DNA of 64,000 nt from Vicinamibacteraceae bacterium (GTDB lineage: Bacteria > Planctomycetota > Phycisphaerae > Phycisphaerales > UBA5793). The notes beneath the pieces are model-generated. The model saw nothing but the letters and a program-made list of their open reading frames with translations. It had not been told where the DNA came from and did not search any database. Shown here in pieces: positions 55,516 to 63,525 of this stretch. Every line of letters starts with the position of its first letter. Position 1 is the first letter of the stretch. The DNA lies in contig WYBR01000098.1 of NCBI GenBank assembly GCA_011525805.1, positions 1 to 64,000 on the forward strand, in the 5' to 3' direction. The translations under genes and the position numbers were made by a program.

Positions 55516-56118
55516 ATGTCTCTTGGCGGATTCAACTCCTCGACACTTCTTCAGCGGATGGTGGATGCCGTGGAACTTGTTCGACAGCGGCTGGTGCGCG
55601 CGGCGGGAGCGCTGCGAACTGCGGGCATCGACTACGCCGTGGTGGGCGGCAACGCCGTCGCGGCGTGGGTCGCCACGGTCGATCGCGCTGCCGTGCGCAA
55701 CACGCAGGATGTGGACATCATGATCCGGCGCCGCGACTTCAACCGGGCCAGGGTGGCGCTCGAAGGGGCGGGGTTTGTCCATCGCCGGGCGCGCGGGCTG
55801 GATGTGTTTCTCGACGATGCCGCCTCCAGCCCCCGCCAGGCCGTGCATCTCGTCTTCGCGGGTGAACTCGTCAAACCCGGCGAGCCGGCGGCGAACCCCG
55901 ATGTCAAGGAGTCGATCGACGCAGGCGGCGGCGAGAACTTCCGCATTCTCAATCTCGATGCGCTGGTGAAGATCAAGTTGACAGCCTTCCGCGATGAGGA
56001 CCGCACGCACTTGCGCGACCTCATCGAGGTCGGACTCGTCGATCAATCGTGGACGAAGCGATTGCCGGCGCCTCTCGCCGAGCGCCTGCAATCGCTGCTC
56101 GACAATCCCGATGGGTGA
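55516..56118 (+). CDS. Nucleotidyltransferase-fold protein (AbiEii/MNT-like)
   Basis: 200 aa. YAVVGGNAVAAWVATVDR and NTQDVDIMI match the nucleotidyltransferase GG(N)-x9-DxD core; LDALVKIKLTAFRDEDRTHLRDL is the helical region common in AbiEii/DUF6036-type proteins. Often part of toxin-antitoxin or phage-defence pairs. The next gene starts at or within its end and encodes a nuclease-fold protein. ATG 55516 preferred; 55561 possible. Confidence 0.7.
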   Translation: MSLGGFNSSTLLQRMVDAVELVRQRLVRAAGALRTAGIDYAVVGGNAVAAWVATVDRAAVRNTQDVDIMIRRRDFNRARVALEGAGFVHRRARGLDVFLDDAASSPRQAVHLVFAGELVKPGEPAANPDVKESIDAGGGENFRILNLDALVKIKLTAFRDEDRTHLRDLIEVGLVDQSWTKRLPAPLAERLQSLLDNPDG

Positions 56119-56134
56119 GCGCGGAGTCGGTCCA

Positions 56135-56626
56135 ATGCCGAGAGACTACAGCGGTGCGGTTTCATCGACACAGATCGGCGCGGTGGCGGAGAGTCTGGTC
56201 GCCACTCGCCTGATGGTTGCGTCTGCTGGTCGGCTGTCGCCGTACCGCCCTCTTGCTGACGATGCCGGTATTGACATTCTGATTCACGACAAGCACACCG
56301 GATGTGCCGTACCCTTGCAAATCAAGTCGAGAACGGTCACACTCAAACGCCATCCGAACACGGTTCACTTTCAGGTTCGCTGTGCGACATTCCAATCGAG
56401 TCGAACTGCGTTGCTGCTTGCTGTGCTGCTTGATCCGGCGACGATGACTGAGCGACGCGCTTGGCTTATTCCAATGAATCGACTCGAGAGCGTCTGCCGG
56501 CGCGGTAAGTCGAATCTGATCATGCGTTCCAGCATTCAGATGGACTCGAAGGATCGGTATACGCAGTTCCGATGCGCAGACCTGTCGCAGGTGGCGGACC
56601 GGATCATCGCGCAAATTGACAGATGA
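56135..56626 (+). CDS. PD-(D/E)xK nuclease-like protein
   Basis: 163 aa from ATG 56135, or 171 from ATG 56111, which overlaps the stop of the gene before. GAVAESLVATRL (Glu), DDAGIDILIHD (Asp) and VPLQIKSR (Gln-x-Lys) fit the E...D...QxK core of Holliday-junction-resolvase/DUF4365-like nucleases. Base composition is less GC-rich than flanking genes, a hint of transfer. With the preceding nucleotidyltransferase-like gene it may be a defence or toxin-antitoxin module. Confidence 0.6.
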   Translation: MPRDYSGAVSSTQIGAVAESLVATRLMVASAGRLSPYRPLADDAGIDILIHDKHTGCAVPLQIKSRTVTLKRHPNTVHFQVRCATFQSSRTALLLAVLLDPATMTERRAWLIPMNRLESVCRRGKSNLIMRSSIQMDSKDRYTQFRCADLSQVADRIIAQIDR

Positions 56627-56667
56627 ACAGGTGAGATTGTGTGTCGGTAAGCCTTCGGGCAACGTCA

Positions 56668-56673
56668 TACCCT
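56668..56673 (+). promoter_or_regulatory. TACCCT box before the homoaconitase-like gene
   Basis: TANNNT hexamer ending 5 nt before ATG 56679; GC-rich middle, so weaker than the others in the series. Confidence 0.25.
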
Positions 56674-56678
56674 TCCCC

Positions 56679-58655
56679 ATGCCCACACCCCTCACGCTCA
56701 CGGAGAAGATCGCCACGCGGTACGCCGTCGGCCTGCGGCCCGGCCAGGCGGCGCGGCAGGGGGCGATCATCACGATCCGCCCCAGGCACGTCATGACGCA
56801 CGACAACACGTCGGCGGTCATGGGCAAGTTCCGGGAGATGTTCAAGCAGGGAAACGCTGATCCGCGCCTGCACGACCCACGCCAACCCGTCTTCGCCATC
56901 GACCACGACATCCAGAACACCTCGCCGGAGAACCTCGGCAAGTACGCGAAGATCGAAGCCTTTGCGCGCGGGCACGGCATCGACTTCTATCCAGCCGGCA
57001 CGGGCATCAGCCACCAGGTCATGGTCGAGTACGGCTACGTCACGCCCGGCTCGATGGTGGTCGGCAGCGACTCGCACTCCAATCTCTACGGCGCGCTGTG
57101 CTGCCTCGGCACGCCGGTGGTGCGCACCGACGCGGCGTCGATCTGGGCGATCGGCACGACGTGGTGGCAGGTGCCGCGCGTCGCCCGCTGCACGCTCACC
57201 GGCAGACTTCCTCTTGGCGTCGTCGGCAAGGACGTCATCGTCGCGCTCTGCGGCGTCTTCAACAACGACGAAGTGCTCAACATGGCCGTCGAGTTCACCG
57301 GCGACGGCGTGGCGAGCCTCTCGATGGACGAGCGCTTGAGCATCGCCAACATGACCACGGAGTGGGGCGCGCTGGCCGGCATCTTCCCAGCCGACGAGGC
57401 GCTGCGCGAGTACCTCTACAGCCGAGCGGATGTGTTCGAAGGGCGCGGCGATGCGCGGCCCAAGTACACTCGCGCCGATGTCGATGCGATGTTCGAGCAG
57501 GATCTCGCGGCCGATGCCGAGGCGCCCTGGGCCGTCGATCTCACACTCGATCTCTCCACCGTCATCCCGCACGTCTCCGGGCCGGACCACGTCAAGGTGA
57601 TGCGCTCGCTGCCCGAGGTGGAGCGTGAGCGGATCCGGGTTCACAAGGCGTATCTGCTCAGTTGCGTCAACGCACGCCTGTCGGACCTGCACGATGCGGC
57701 GAAGGTGCTGCGCGGGAGAACCGTGGCGGACGGCGTCGATCTCTACGTCGCCGCCGCGTCGGCCGAGGTGCAGAGCAAGGCCGAGCATGACGGCACGTGG
57801 AAGGCGCTGATCGACGCCGGCGCTCATCCGCTGCCGCCGGGCTGCGGAACGTGCATCGGCCTGGGCGTGGGCACGCTCGAAGCCGGCGAAGTCGGCATCA
57901 GCGCGACGAATCGCAACTTCAAGGGCCGCATGGGCAGCCGCGAGGCGCAGGCGTATCTCGCCAGCCCGGCGGTCGTGGCGGCCTCGGCCGCGGCAGGGTA
58001 CATCTGCGCGCCGCAGCGCTTCGACGAAGTGCGGCCGCGCTTCTCGATCACGGTTCATCCGGCCCCGGCGGGGGCGGAAGTGGAGACGCCGATCCTCGAG
58101 GGATTCCCCGAGACGGCCACGGGCCGGGCGCTCTGGCTGCCCATCGACAACCTGAACACCGACGGCATCTACTCCGGCAAACTCACCTATCGCGATGATG
58201 TGACGCCGCAGGAGATGGCCGCGGCGTCGATGGGCAACTACGACCCCGCTTTTGCCGCGATGGCGCGCCGGGGCGACATCATCGTCAGCGGCGCCAACTT
58301 CGGCACCGGCTCGTCGCGCGAGCAGGCGGCCACCTGCCTCGTGATGCTCGGCATCCGCTGCATCATCGCCGCGTCCTTCAGCGAGACGTACAAGCGCAAC
58401 GCGTTCAACAACGGCTTCCTCGTCTTCGAGTGCCCCGACTTCGTCGAGAGCCTGCGCGCGGCGCACGCGGGGACCAGGGCGCTGACCATCGACGCGGGCG
58501 AGGTGACGATCGACTTCCGCCGCTCGCGCCTCACGCATGGCGGCCGGGCCTATTCGTTCGTTTCGCCGAGCGAAACGGCCCAGGAACTCATCATCGCCGG
58601 CGGGGCGGAGAACGTCGTGAAGCGGAGGCTGGCGGACCTTTCGTCCCGGGAGTGA
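56679..58655 (+). CDS. Aconitase-family hydratase, homoaconitase (Lys4)-like
   Basis: 658 aa, both the three-domain catalytic part and the C-terminal swivel domain in one chain. The [4Fe-4S] Cys are in LLSCVNARL and PPGCGTCIGL; the swivel has NFGTGSSREQAATCL. Text such as NMTTEWGALAGIFPAD, VGISATNRNFKGRMGS and DNLNTDGIYSGKLTYRDDV is, from memory, nearer to fungal homoaconitase Lys4 than to bacterial LeuC/LeuD or AcnA. If right, it hydrates homoaconitate in lysine synthesis; no other gene of that pathway is here. The start is fairly sure; GTG 56641 is an alternative. Confidence 0.8.
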   Translation: MPTPLTLTEKIATRYAVGLRPGQAARQGAIITIRPRHVMTHDNTSAVMGKFREMFKQGNADPRLHDPRQPVFAIDHDIQNTSPENLGKYAKIEAFARGHGIDFYPAGTGISHQVMVEYGYVTPGSMVVGSDSHSNLYGALCCLGTPVVRTDAASIWAIGTTWWQVPRVARCTLTGRLPLGVVGKDVIVALCGVFNNDEVLNMAVEFTGDGVASLSMDERLSIANMTTEWGALAGIFPADEALREYLYSRADVFEGRGDARPKYTRADVDAMFEQDLAADAEAPWAVDLTLDLSTVIPHVSGPDHVKVMRSLPEVERERIRVHKAYLLSCVNARLSDLHDAAKVLRGRTVADGVDLYVAAASAEVQSKAEHDGTWKALIDAGAHPLPPGCGTCIGLGVGTLEAGEVGISATNRNFKGRMGSREAQAYLASPAVVAASAAAGYICAPQRFDEVRPRFSITVHPAPAGAEVETPILEGFPETATGRALWLPIDNLNTDGIYSGKLTYRDDVTPQEMAAASMGNYDPAFAAMARRGDIIVSGANFGTGSSREQAATCLVMLGIRCIIAASFSETYKRNAFNNGFLVFECPDFVESLRAAHAGTRALTIDAGEVTIDFRRSRLTHGGRAYSFVSPSETAQELIIAGGAENVVKRRLADLSSRE

Positions 58656-58661
58656 CCGATC

Positions 58662-59105
58662 ATGCTCATCGACCACCTGCTCGGCGGGGAGAATGCGGGC
58701 GAGGTGCGGCGGTTCCGCATCGGCCTGGGGCTGTTCATTCTCTGCGGCGTCGCGCTCTTCAAGTCCTGCTCGGAACTGAAACTCTCGATCTGGGGCCGCG
58801 AGGCGACGGCCACCGTCGTCCGCGCCGAACCGTCAAAGTACAACGACGACGGCCAGTACCTGACCTTCACCTTCCGCGACGACGCAGGGACGCGGCACAC
58901 GGTCGAGCGGACCGTGCACGGGCTCGAGCGGATCATCGAGTCGCCGCAGGAAGTCGGCGTCGTCTATCGCCGCGGATTGGAGCGCCAGGCGGTGCTCGCG
59001 GAGGAGCGCAGCATGTACTGGCCGACGATTCTCGGGCTGTTCATGGTGGGCGGGGTAGTGTGGTTCATCTTCGAGTGGCGAGCGGCGAAGGCGGGCGAGT
59101 TGTAG
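58662..59105 (+). CDS. DUF3592-type membrane protein
   Basis: 147 aa with two membrane helices (about 20-36 and 119-137) flanking a periplasmic beta-domain (EATATVVRAEPSKY, YLTFTFRDDAGTRHTVER, VGVVYRRGLERQAVL), the DUF3592 layout. Function unknown. 6 nt after the hydratase stop, so co-transcribed. Confidence 0.75.
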   Translation: MLIDHLLGGENAGEVRRFRIGLGLFILCGVALFKSCSELKLSIWGREATATVVRAEPSKYNDDGQYLTFTFRDDAGTRHTVERTVHGLERIIESPQEVGVVYRRGLERQAVLAEERSMYWPTILGLFMVGGVVWFIFEWRAAKAGEL

Positions 59106-59252
59106 GGCGAGGTGAGGGCGATTCGTTGCGGCGCGGCCCAGGCGCAACGCGGCGGAACAGGCAGGCGTACGAGCGCCAAGGCGGCGATCCCTCCGGACCG
59201 GCGCCCGGGTCTGGTGGCGGGGCGCTGAAGCGCAGCGCACGCTGCCGCGCCA

Positions 59253-59258
59253 TACGAT
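59253..59258 (+). promoter_or_regulatory. TACGAT box before the dus gene
   Basis: TANNNT-type -10 ending 6 nt before ATG 59265; no Shine-Dalgarno site. Confidence 0.4.
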
Positions 59259-59264
59259 TGCACG

Positions 59265-60335
59265 ATGCGATCCTGCTTTGAAGTCGATCCTCGAATCCGA
59301 GCGGTGCTGCCCGCGATGGACGCCCCTTTCTTCCAGGCGGGTCTCGCGGGGTATTCCGACGCGGCGATGCGACTGATCGCCCGGCGGCACGGGGCGCCTT
59401 ACTGCATCACCGAGGCCCTGCTCGACCGCATCCTCCTGGCGGGCGGCAAGGGCCTGGCCAAGGCCGATCTCGAAGCGCTCGCCGACAACGTGCCAGCCAG
59501 CGCCGAGGATCATCCGCTCGCGGGTCAGATCATCGGCACCGAGCCGCACGAGATGGCTGCGGCGGGCCGACTTCTCGCGGGCATGGGTTATGACGTGATC
59601 GACGTCAACCTCGCCTGCCCCGTGCGCAAGATCGCGCGCAAGTGCCGCGGCGGGCATTTCCTCGCGCACCCTGACGATGCGATCGAGGTGCTCAAGGCGG
59701 TGCGCGACGCCGTCCCGCATCGCATCCCCACGACGGTCAAACTCCGCCGCGGCTCGGACGATTCCAGCGAAGCGGCCGACAACTTCGAACGCATCTTCAT
59801 CGCGCTTTACGACCTCGGCTACCGCTGGGCGACGGTGCACGGGCGCACGGTCGAGCAGAAGTACAACGGGCCAAGCCGTTGGGAGTTTCTGCGCGACCTC
59901 ACGAACCGGCACCCCGACAAAGTGATCTTCGGCTCGGGCGACATCTGGAGCGCCGGCGACATCTTCCGCATGATCGAGGAGACCGGCGTGCAGGCGGTGA
60001 GCGTGGCGCGCGGCTGCATCGGCAATCCGTGGATCTTCCGCCAGGCGCGGGAGATCATGAGCAGCGTGGAGCGTGGGCTTCCAGCCCGTGCAAGCGAACC
60101 GACTCTCCCAACCCTCGACGAACAGCGCGAGGTGCTCCTCGAACACTTCTCCCTGTCAGTGGCCCTGCACGGCGAGAACGCGGCGGGGAAGATGATGCGC
60201 AAGTTCGGCATCAGGTTCGCCGCCCATCACCCGCAGGCGGAGCAGGTGAAGAACGAGTTCATCAAAGTGCACACGACGGCGGACTGGCGCGCGGTGATTG
60301 AGCGGTGGTATGCGGCGGAGCCCGTCATGGCGTGA
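59265..60335 (+). CDS. tRNA-dihydrouridine synthase
   Basis: 356-aa FMN enzyme reducing uridines in the tRNA D-loop. Catalytic Cys in NLACPVRKIARKCRGG; FMN-phosphate text TTVKLRRG and VHGRTVEQKYNGP; GSGDIWSAGD and ARGCIGNPWIF are family landmarks. About residues 268-275 (VERGLPAR) are encoded by a palindromic repeat (60071-60091). Its last 21 codons are duplicated 1.8 kb downstream (62052-62114). Subfamily (A, B or C) not resolved. Confidence 0.93.
   Translation: MRSCFEVDPRIRAVLPAMDAPFFQAGLAGYSDAAMRLIARRHGAPYCITEALLDRILLAGGKGLAKADLEALADNVPASAEDHPLAGQIIGTEPHEMAAAGRLLAGMGYDVIDVNLACPVRKIARKCRGGHFLAHPDDAIEVLKAVRDAVPHRIPTTVKLRRGSDDSSEAADNFERIFIALYDLGYRWATVHGRTVEQKYNGPSRWEFLRDLTNRHPDKVIFGSGDIWSAGDIFRMIEETGVQAVSVARGCIGNPWIFRQAREIMSSVERGLPARASEPTLPTLDEQREVLLEHFSLSVALHGENAAGKMMRKFGIRFAAHHPQAEQVKNEFIKVHTTADWRAVIERWYAAEPVMA
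60071..60091. repeat. Palindrome inside the dus gene
   Basis: GCGTGGGCT-TCC-AGCCCGTGC, a 9-bp stem with two G-T pairs. It encodes residues between two domains of the enzyme in frame. The GGGCT-TCC-AGCCC motif is a common dispersed repeat type. Confidence 0.55.
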
Positions 60336-60337
60336 GT
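60274..60337. repeat. Left copy of a 64-nt direct repeat (3' end of dus)
   Basis: Aligned without gaps to 62053-62116, mostly identical (GGTGGTATGCGGCGGAG is shared exactly). The pair brackets the FG-GAP gene. Confidence 0.85.
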
Positions 60338-60342
60338 CCGGC

Positions 60343-60369
60343 GCGAAGCCACGGCTGAAGTGGCTTCGC
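60343..60369. terminator. Stem-loop after dus
   Basis: GCGAAGCCAC-GGCTGAA-GTGGCTTCGC, a perfect 10-bp stem 7 nt after the dus stop. No T-run, so either a weak terminator or another dispersed palindrome. Confidence 0.4.
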
Positions 60370-60482
60370 GAGTTCGCACTCGACAAAACGGACACGTTGA
60401 TCGAAATTAGGAATTCGGCGGCTCCCTCTTGCGGCGGTTCCGCAACGCCCGTACACTCGACTGTCGGAGGAAGGAGGGGCTG

Positions 60483-62042
60483 ATGTCCCGAAAGCGCAAC
60501 CGTCCCTCAAGGCAACAGGCAGGAAGCAGCGCCCTCGCGTGCCTGGGCCTCGGCACGCTCGCTCTCAATCTGCCGGCCCACGCTCAGTTCCGCTTCGCGC
60601 CGCCTCATCGCTCCACACTTCCCGGGGTCGAGGGGGCGGCGATCGCGCTCGGGGATCTGAACGGCGATGGGAAGATGGACGCGGCCGTCGCCGGCTACTT
60701 CTACCCCGACGGTCCCAGCCGGCTCTACGCCTATTTCCACCTCGATCGCGGCCTCGTGGAGCGCCGGTTCATCATCGAGCGCCCGACGGCGACGTTCACT
60801 CTGGCCGCGGGCGATCTGGACGGCGATGGACATGTCGATCTCGCGTGGAGCGAGCCCGACGGCATCGGAATCTGGTACAACAGCGGGGACGGCGTTCACG
60901 GGCAGTTCGTCCTGGAGGCGGCGTTCCACTATGGTCGGCGCTTCCGGCTGGCTGACCTGGATGGGGACGGCGTGCTGGACATCGCCGTTGTGCTTGGGCC
61001 CCCGAGCGGCCCGGCGCCGCAGATCGAAGCGAGACTCTCGCGCGGCCGGGGACAGTTCGAGCCGCGACTCATCTACGAGCATTCGCAGCCAGGGTACGGA
61101 GCGCGGGATCTGGTGCTGGGCGACATCGACGGCGACGGAGACATCGACGCCGCGGTCGTCTTCACGCATCAGGACTCCGGCTCCACCTACGACTCGGAAC
61201 TTGTGTACCTCGCCAACGACGGCCTGGGCGATTTTTCGCAGCGAGCCCGGTGGCCGCTGCCCTGGCGCAACGGCGTGGACACCTATCCGCAGGCGATCAC
61301 GATGGGCGACCTGGACGGCGACGGCGACCTCGACTTCTTCATCGCCACCGGCGAGCACTATCACTCCGTGGAACTCTTCGCATTCCGCAACGACGGGGAC
61401 CGAATCACGCAGACGGCGATACTCGGATCAGCCTACGGCTATCGCGTGCGCGTGCTCACCACTTCCGACCTCGATCTGGACGGCAACGTGGAGGTGCTCT
61501 TCGCAGGGCAATCGGATCTCTACGTCTTTCGCAACCGGGGCAATGGGAGTTTCAACACGAGACAGACGATCGAACTCGGCCGCGGCAAGGCCGTCAGCGT
61601 CGCAACGGCCGACCTCTATTGGAGTGGGCAGTGGGACATCGCGGCGCTTGTGGGAACTCGCTTTCTCTCGATTGTCCGCAACACGACATTCGAGCAGGGA
61701 CCGCGGCTGTTCGTCGGCCCGCTCACGCAGGGCGAGCCGGTGTCGCTGGCGGTGCGCCATGCCCAGCCAGGCGAAACCGTGCATTTCCTCCACTCGCTCG
61801 GCGGCGCCGGCCACGCGCACGGCCAACCGCTCCTCGGCGGGATGGTCCTCGACCTGCTCGAACCGATCACGCTCTTCGGCAGCGCCGTGGCCGACGCCGA
61901 CGGAACCGCCGTGCTGCGGCGCATCGTCCCCCCCAACGCGCCGTTGAGAAACGTCGTGTTCCAGGCCATCATTCGGCGCGGGCCGGGCGGAGAGGATTCC
62001 GTCAAGACGCCATTCCGCACCGCGCGGATTGAGCCGAACTGA
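60483..62042 (+). CDS. Secreted FG-GAP/VCBS beta-propeller protein
   Basis: 519 aa: signal peptide (LGTLALNLPAHAQ), seven calcium-binding FG-GAP-like repeats (LGDLNGDGKMDAAVAG, LADLDGDGVLDIAVV, LGDIDGDGDIDAAVVF, MGDLDGDGDLDFFIATG and others), enough for a seven-bladed propeller, then a ~105-residue C-terminal domain (LTQGEPVSLAVRHAQPG, LFGSAVADADG) shared with the interrupted protein at 32965-34650. GGAGGAAGGAGG precedes ATG 60483. Likely surface adhesin or carbohydrate binder. Confidence 0.88.
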   Translation: MSRKRNRPSRQQAGSSALACLGLGTLALNLPAHAQFRFAPPHRSTLPGVEGAAIALGDLNGDGKMDAAVAGYFYPDGPSRLYAYFHLDRGLVERRFIIERPTATFTLAAGDLDGDGHVDLAWSEPDGIGIWYNSGDGVHGQFVLEAAFHYGRRFRLADLDGDGVLDIAVVLGPPSGPAPQIEARLSRGRGQFEPRLIYEHSQPGYGARDLVLGDIDGDGDIDAAVVFTHQDSGSTYDSELVYLANDGLGDFSQRARWPLPWRNGVDTYPQAITMGDLDGDGDLDFFIATGEHYHSVELFAFRNDGDRITQTAILGSAYGYRVRVLTTSDLDLDGNVEVLFAGQSDLYVFRNRGNGSFNTRQTIELGRGKAVSVATADLYWSGQWDIAALVGTRFLSIVRNTTFEQGPRLFVGPLTQGEPVSLAVRHAQPGETVHFLHSLGGAGHAHGQPLLGGMVLDLLEPITLFGSAVADADGTAVLRRIVPPNAPLRNVVFQAIIRRGPGGEDSVKTPFRTARIEPN

Positions 62043-62051
62043 AGCGTACGT

Positions 62052-62114
62052 GCGACGACAGACTGGCGCGCGGTGATCGAGCGGTGGTATGCGGCGGAGG
62101 CCGTGGAGGTGTGA
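62052..62114 (+). pseudogene. Remnant of a second dus 3' end
   Basis: The last 21 codons of dus recur here in frame: ATTDWRAVIERWYAAEAVEV then TGA, against TTADWRAVIERWYAAEPVMA in dus. No upstream part of dus remains, as the FG-GAP gene ends 10 nt earlier. The next gene's ribosome-binding site lies inside this remnant. Confidence 0.8.
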
Positions 62115-62117
62115 GTC

Positions 62118-62633
62118 ATGGCTTACTCAAGAATGCGTGCAAGTGTCATCGATCGCTCCTGCCGAGATCAATTCGCAGAGATCTTCCGTCACTTCGCCGC
62201 TGGATTGATGACGACGGATGCCTTCGAAAGCCGAGTCGGTGAAGCAGTCGGCCGGACGCGCGACCTTGGAGTCGAGCGAGTGTTCTGCGACGGCGCGTAC
62301 CTGCTGTATCACGACATCTGGCCGTACCGATTGCGGGGTCGCAAGCGCCTTCCGCATGAGCAGCGGCGTGAGGTCGCCCGCATGATCCTCTTCCTGCACT
62401 CCGATCTTCCATACGAATGGCCTGCGGAAGACGGCTGGTGGCTGCAGACTGGCGAATCGCGCATCGGCTGCCTCGGCTGGTTTGCCAAGCGGTGCGGCTG
62501 CCCGCTTCCGGACCCGCCGAAGATGTCCAAGGAACTCCGCGATTCGATGCACATCTTCCGCGCGGTCTGGCCATTCCGCCGCGTGGAAGATTTTGAGGAA
62601 GCCAGACGGCATCCGCGCCTGCTGGCGGGTTGA
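62118..62633 (+). CDS. Cytosolic protein of unknown function
   Basis: 171 aa, Trp/Arg-rich (YHDIWPYRLRGRKRL, PYEWPAEDGWWLQTGES), no signal or membrane segment. GGAGGTG, inside the dus remnant, serves as the ribosome-binding site. Slightly lower GC than neighbours. I do not recognise it; it may be a mobile-element cargo or defence-type gene, as it sits next to a duplication junction. Confidence 0.65.
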   Translation: MAYSRMRASVIDRSCRDQFAEIFRHFAAGLMTTDAFESRVGEAVGRTRDLGVERVFCDGAYLLYHDIWPYRLRGRKRLPHEQRREVARMILFLHSDLPYEWPAEDGWWLQTGESRIGCLGWFAKRCGCPLPDPPKMSKELRDSMHIFRAVWPFRRVEDFEEARRHPRLLAG

Positions 62634-62691
62634 GAGCCCCGTTGGCAACCCGCTCGCTCCTGTTGTGCTGTTCACCTAACCTCACGCGACC

Positions 62692-63525
62692 TTGCCGCGG
62701 CTGCACATTGTCATTCCGGTCTACAACGAGGAGGCGACGCTGGCGGCGTGCCTGGCGCGCGTCGCCGCCGCGCCGCTGCCGGCCGGATGGCCGCGGTCGC
62801 TCATCCTCGTCAACGACGCGTCGACCGACGGCACTCGGGCTTTGCTGGAAAGCCTTTTCACCGCAGAGAGCGCTGAGATCGCGGAGCAGAGTCCTGATTC
62901 TGCTGCGAAGGCCGGTCCCCTGCCCTCCTCCGCGTTCTCTGCGGTGATCACGCTTCATCACGACCACAATCGCGGCAAGGGCGCGGCGATCCGCACCGGC
63001 TTCGCCGCCGCGCTCGAAGCAGCCGCGGCGACCGATGTGATTCTCGTGCAGGACGCCGACCTCGAGTACAACCCGGCCGACTGGCAGCGGCTGCTCGAAC
63101 CGATCGCGCAGGGCCGCGCGCGGGTCGTCTTCGGCACGCGCTTCGGGCGGCACTATCGCCCCACCACTATGGCCCTGCGCCTGCACGCCTTCGGCAACCG
63201 CCTGCTCACCGAGATGAGCAACTGGCGCACGGGACTGCGCGTGACGGACATGGAGTGCGGCTACAAAGCCTTCACCGCTGACGTTCTGCGGCGCATCGTG
63301 CCGATGCTCACGGAGGATCGCTTCGGCATCGAGCCGGAGGTCGCCGCGGCGGTCGCGGCGATCGGCGAGCGCGTCGAGGAGGTCGCTGTGTCCTACGACC
63401 CGCGCAGCGTCGGAGAGGGAAAGAAGATCAAGTGGTCGGACGGCTGGGCGGCGCTGCGCGTCATCCGGCGCGGCGTGCGCGGCCGCACGGGGCGCTCATC
63501 GGGTGCGAAGGACGACCACGGGTGA
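62692..63525 (+). CDS. Family 2 glycosyltransferase (polyprenyl-phosphate mannosyl/glucosyl type)
   Basis: 277 aa, DPM1-like GT-A fold: IVIPVYNEEATL, LVNDASTDGT (nucleotide-binding), NRGKGAAIRTGF, VQDADLEYNP (DxD), GTRFG and DMECGYKAF. It loads a polyprenyl-phosphate with a sugar for later transfer. Start TTG 62692 (MPRLHIVIPVYN), no good ribosome-binding site. Between LESLF and ITLHHDHN is a ~27-residue insert (AESAEIAEQS...) encoded by an inverted repeat. Its TGA overlaps the next ATG. Confidence 0.9.
   Translation: MPRLHIVIPVYNEEATLAACLARVAAAPLPAGWPRSLILVNDASTDGTRALLESLFTAESAEIAEQSPDSAAKAGPLPSSAFSAVITLHHDHNRGKGAAIRTGFAAALEAAAATDVILVQDADLEYNPADWQRLLEPIAQGRARVVFGTRFGRHYRPTTMALRLHAFGNRLLTEMSNWRTGLRVTDMECGYKAFTADVLRRIVPMLTEDRFGIEPEVAAAVAAIGERVEEVAVSYDPRSVGEGKKIKWSDGWAALRVIRRGVRGRTGRSSGAKDDHG
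62859..62946. repeat. Inverted repeat inside the GT2 gene
   Basis: CACCGCAGAGA (62859-62869) pairs with TCTCTGCGGTG (62936-62946), and CGCGGAG (62880-62886) with CTCCGCG (62928-62934). The ~88-nt element keeps the reading frame and interrupts a conserved stretch of the glycosyltransferase. CGCAGAGA-type repeats are widely dispersed in bacterial genomes; a fragment lies at 30856-30883. Confidence 0.75.

Noticed and set aside
56604-58676. 690-aa open frame opposite the homoaconitase-like gene
   Set aside because: Antisense shadow, Arg/Ala/Asp-rich, no recognisable domain.
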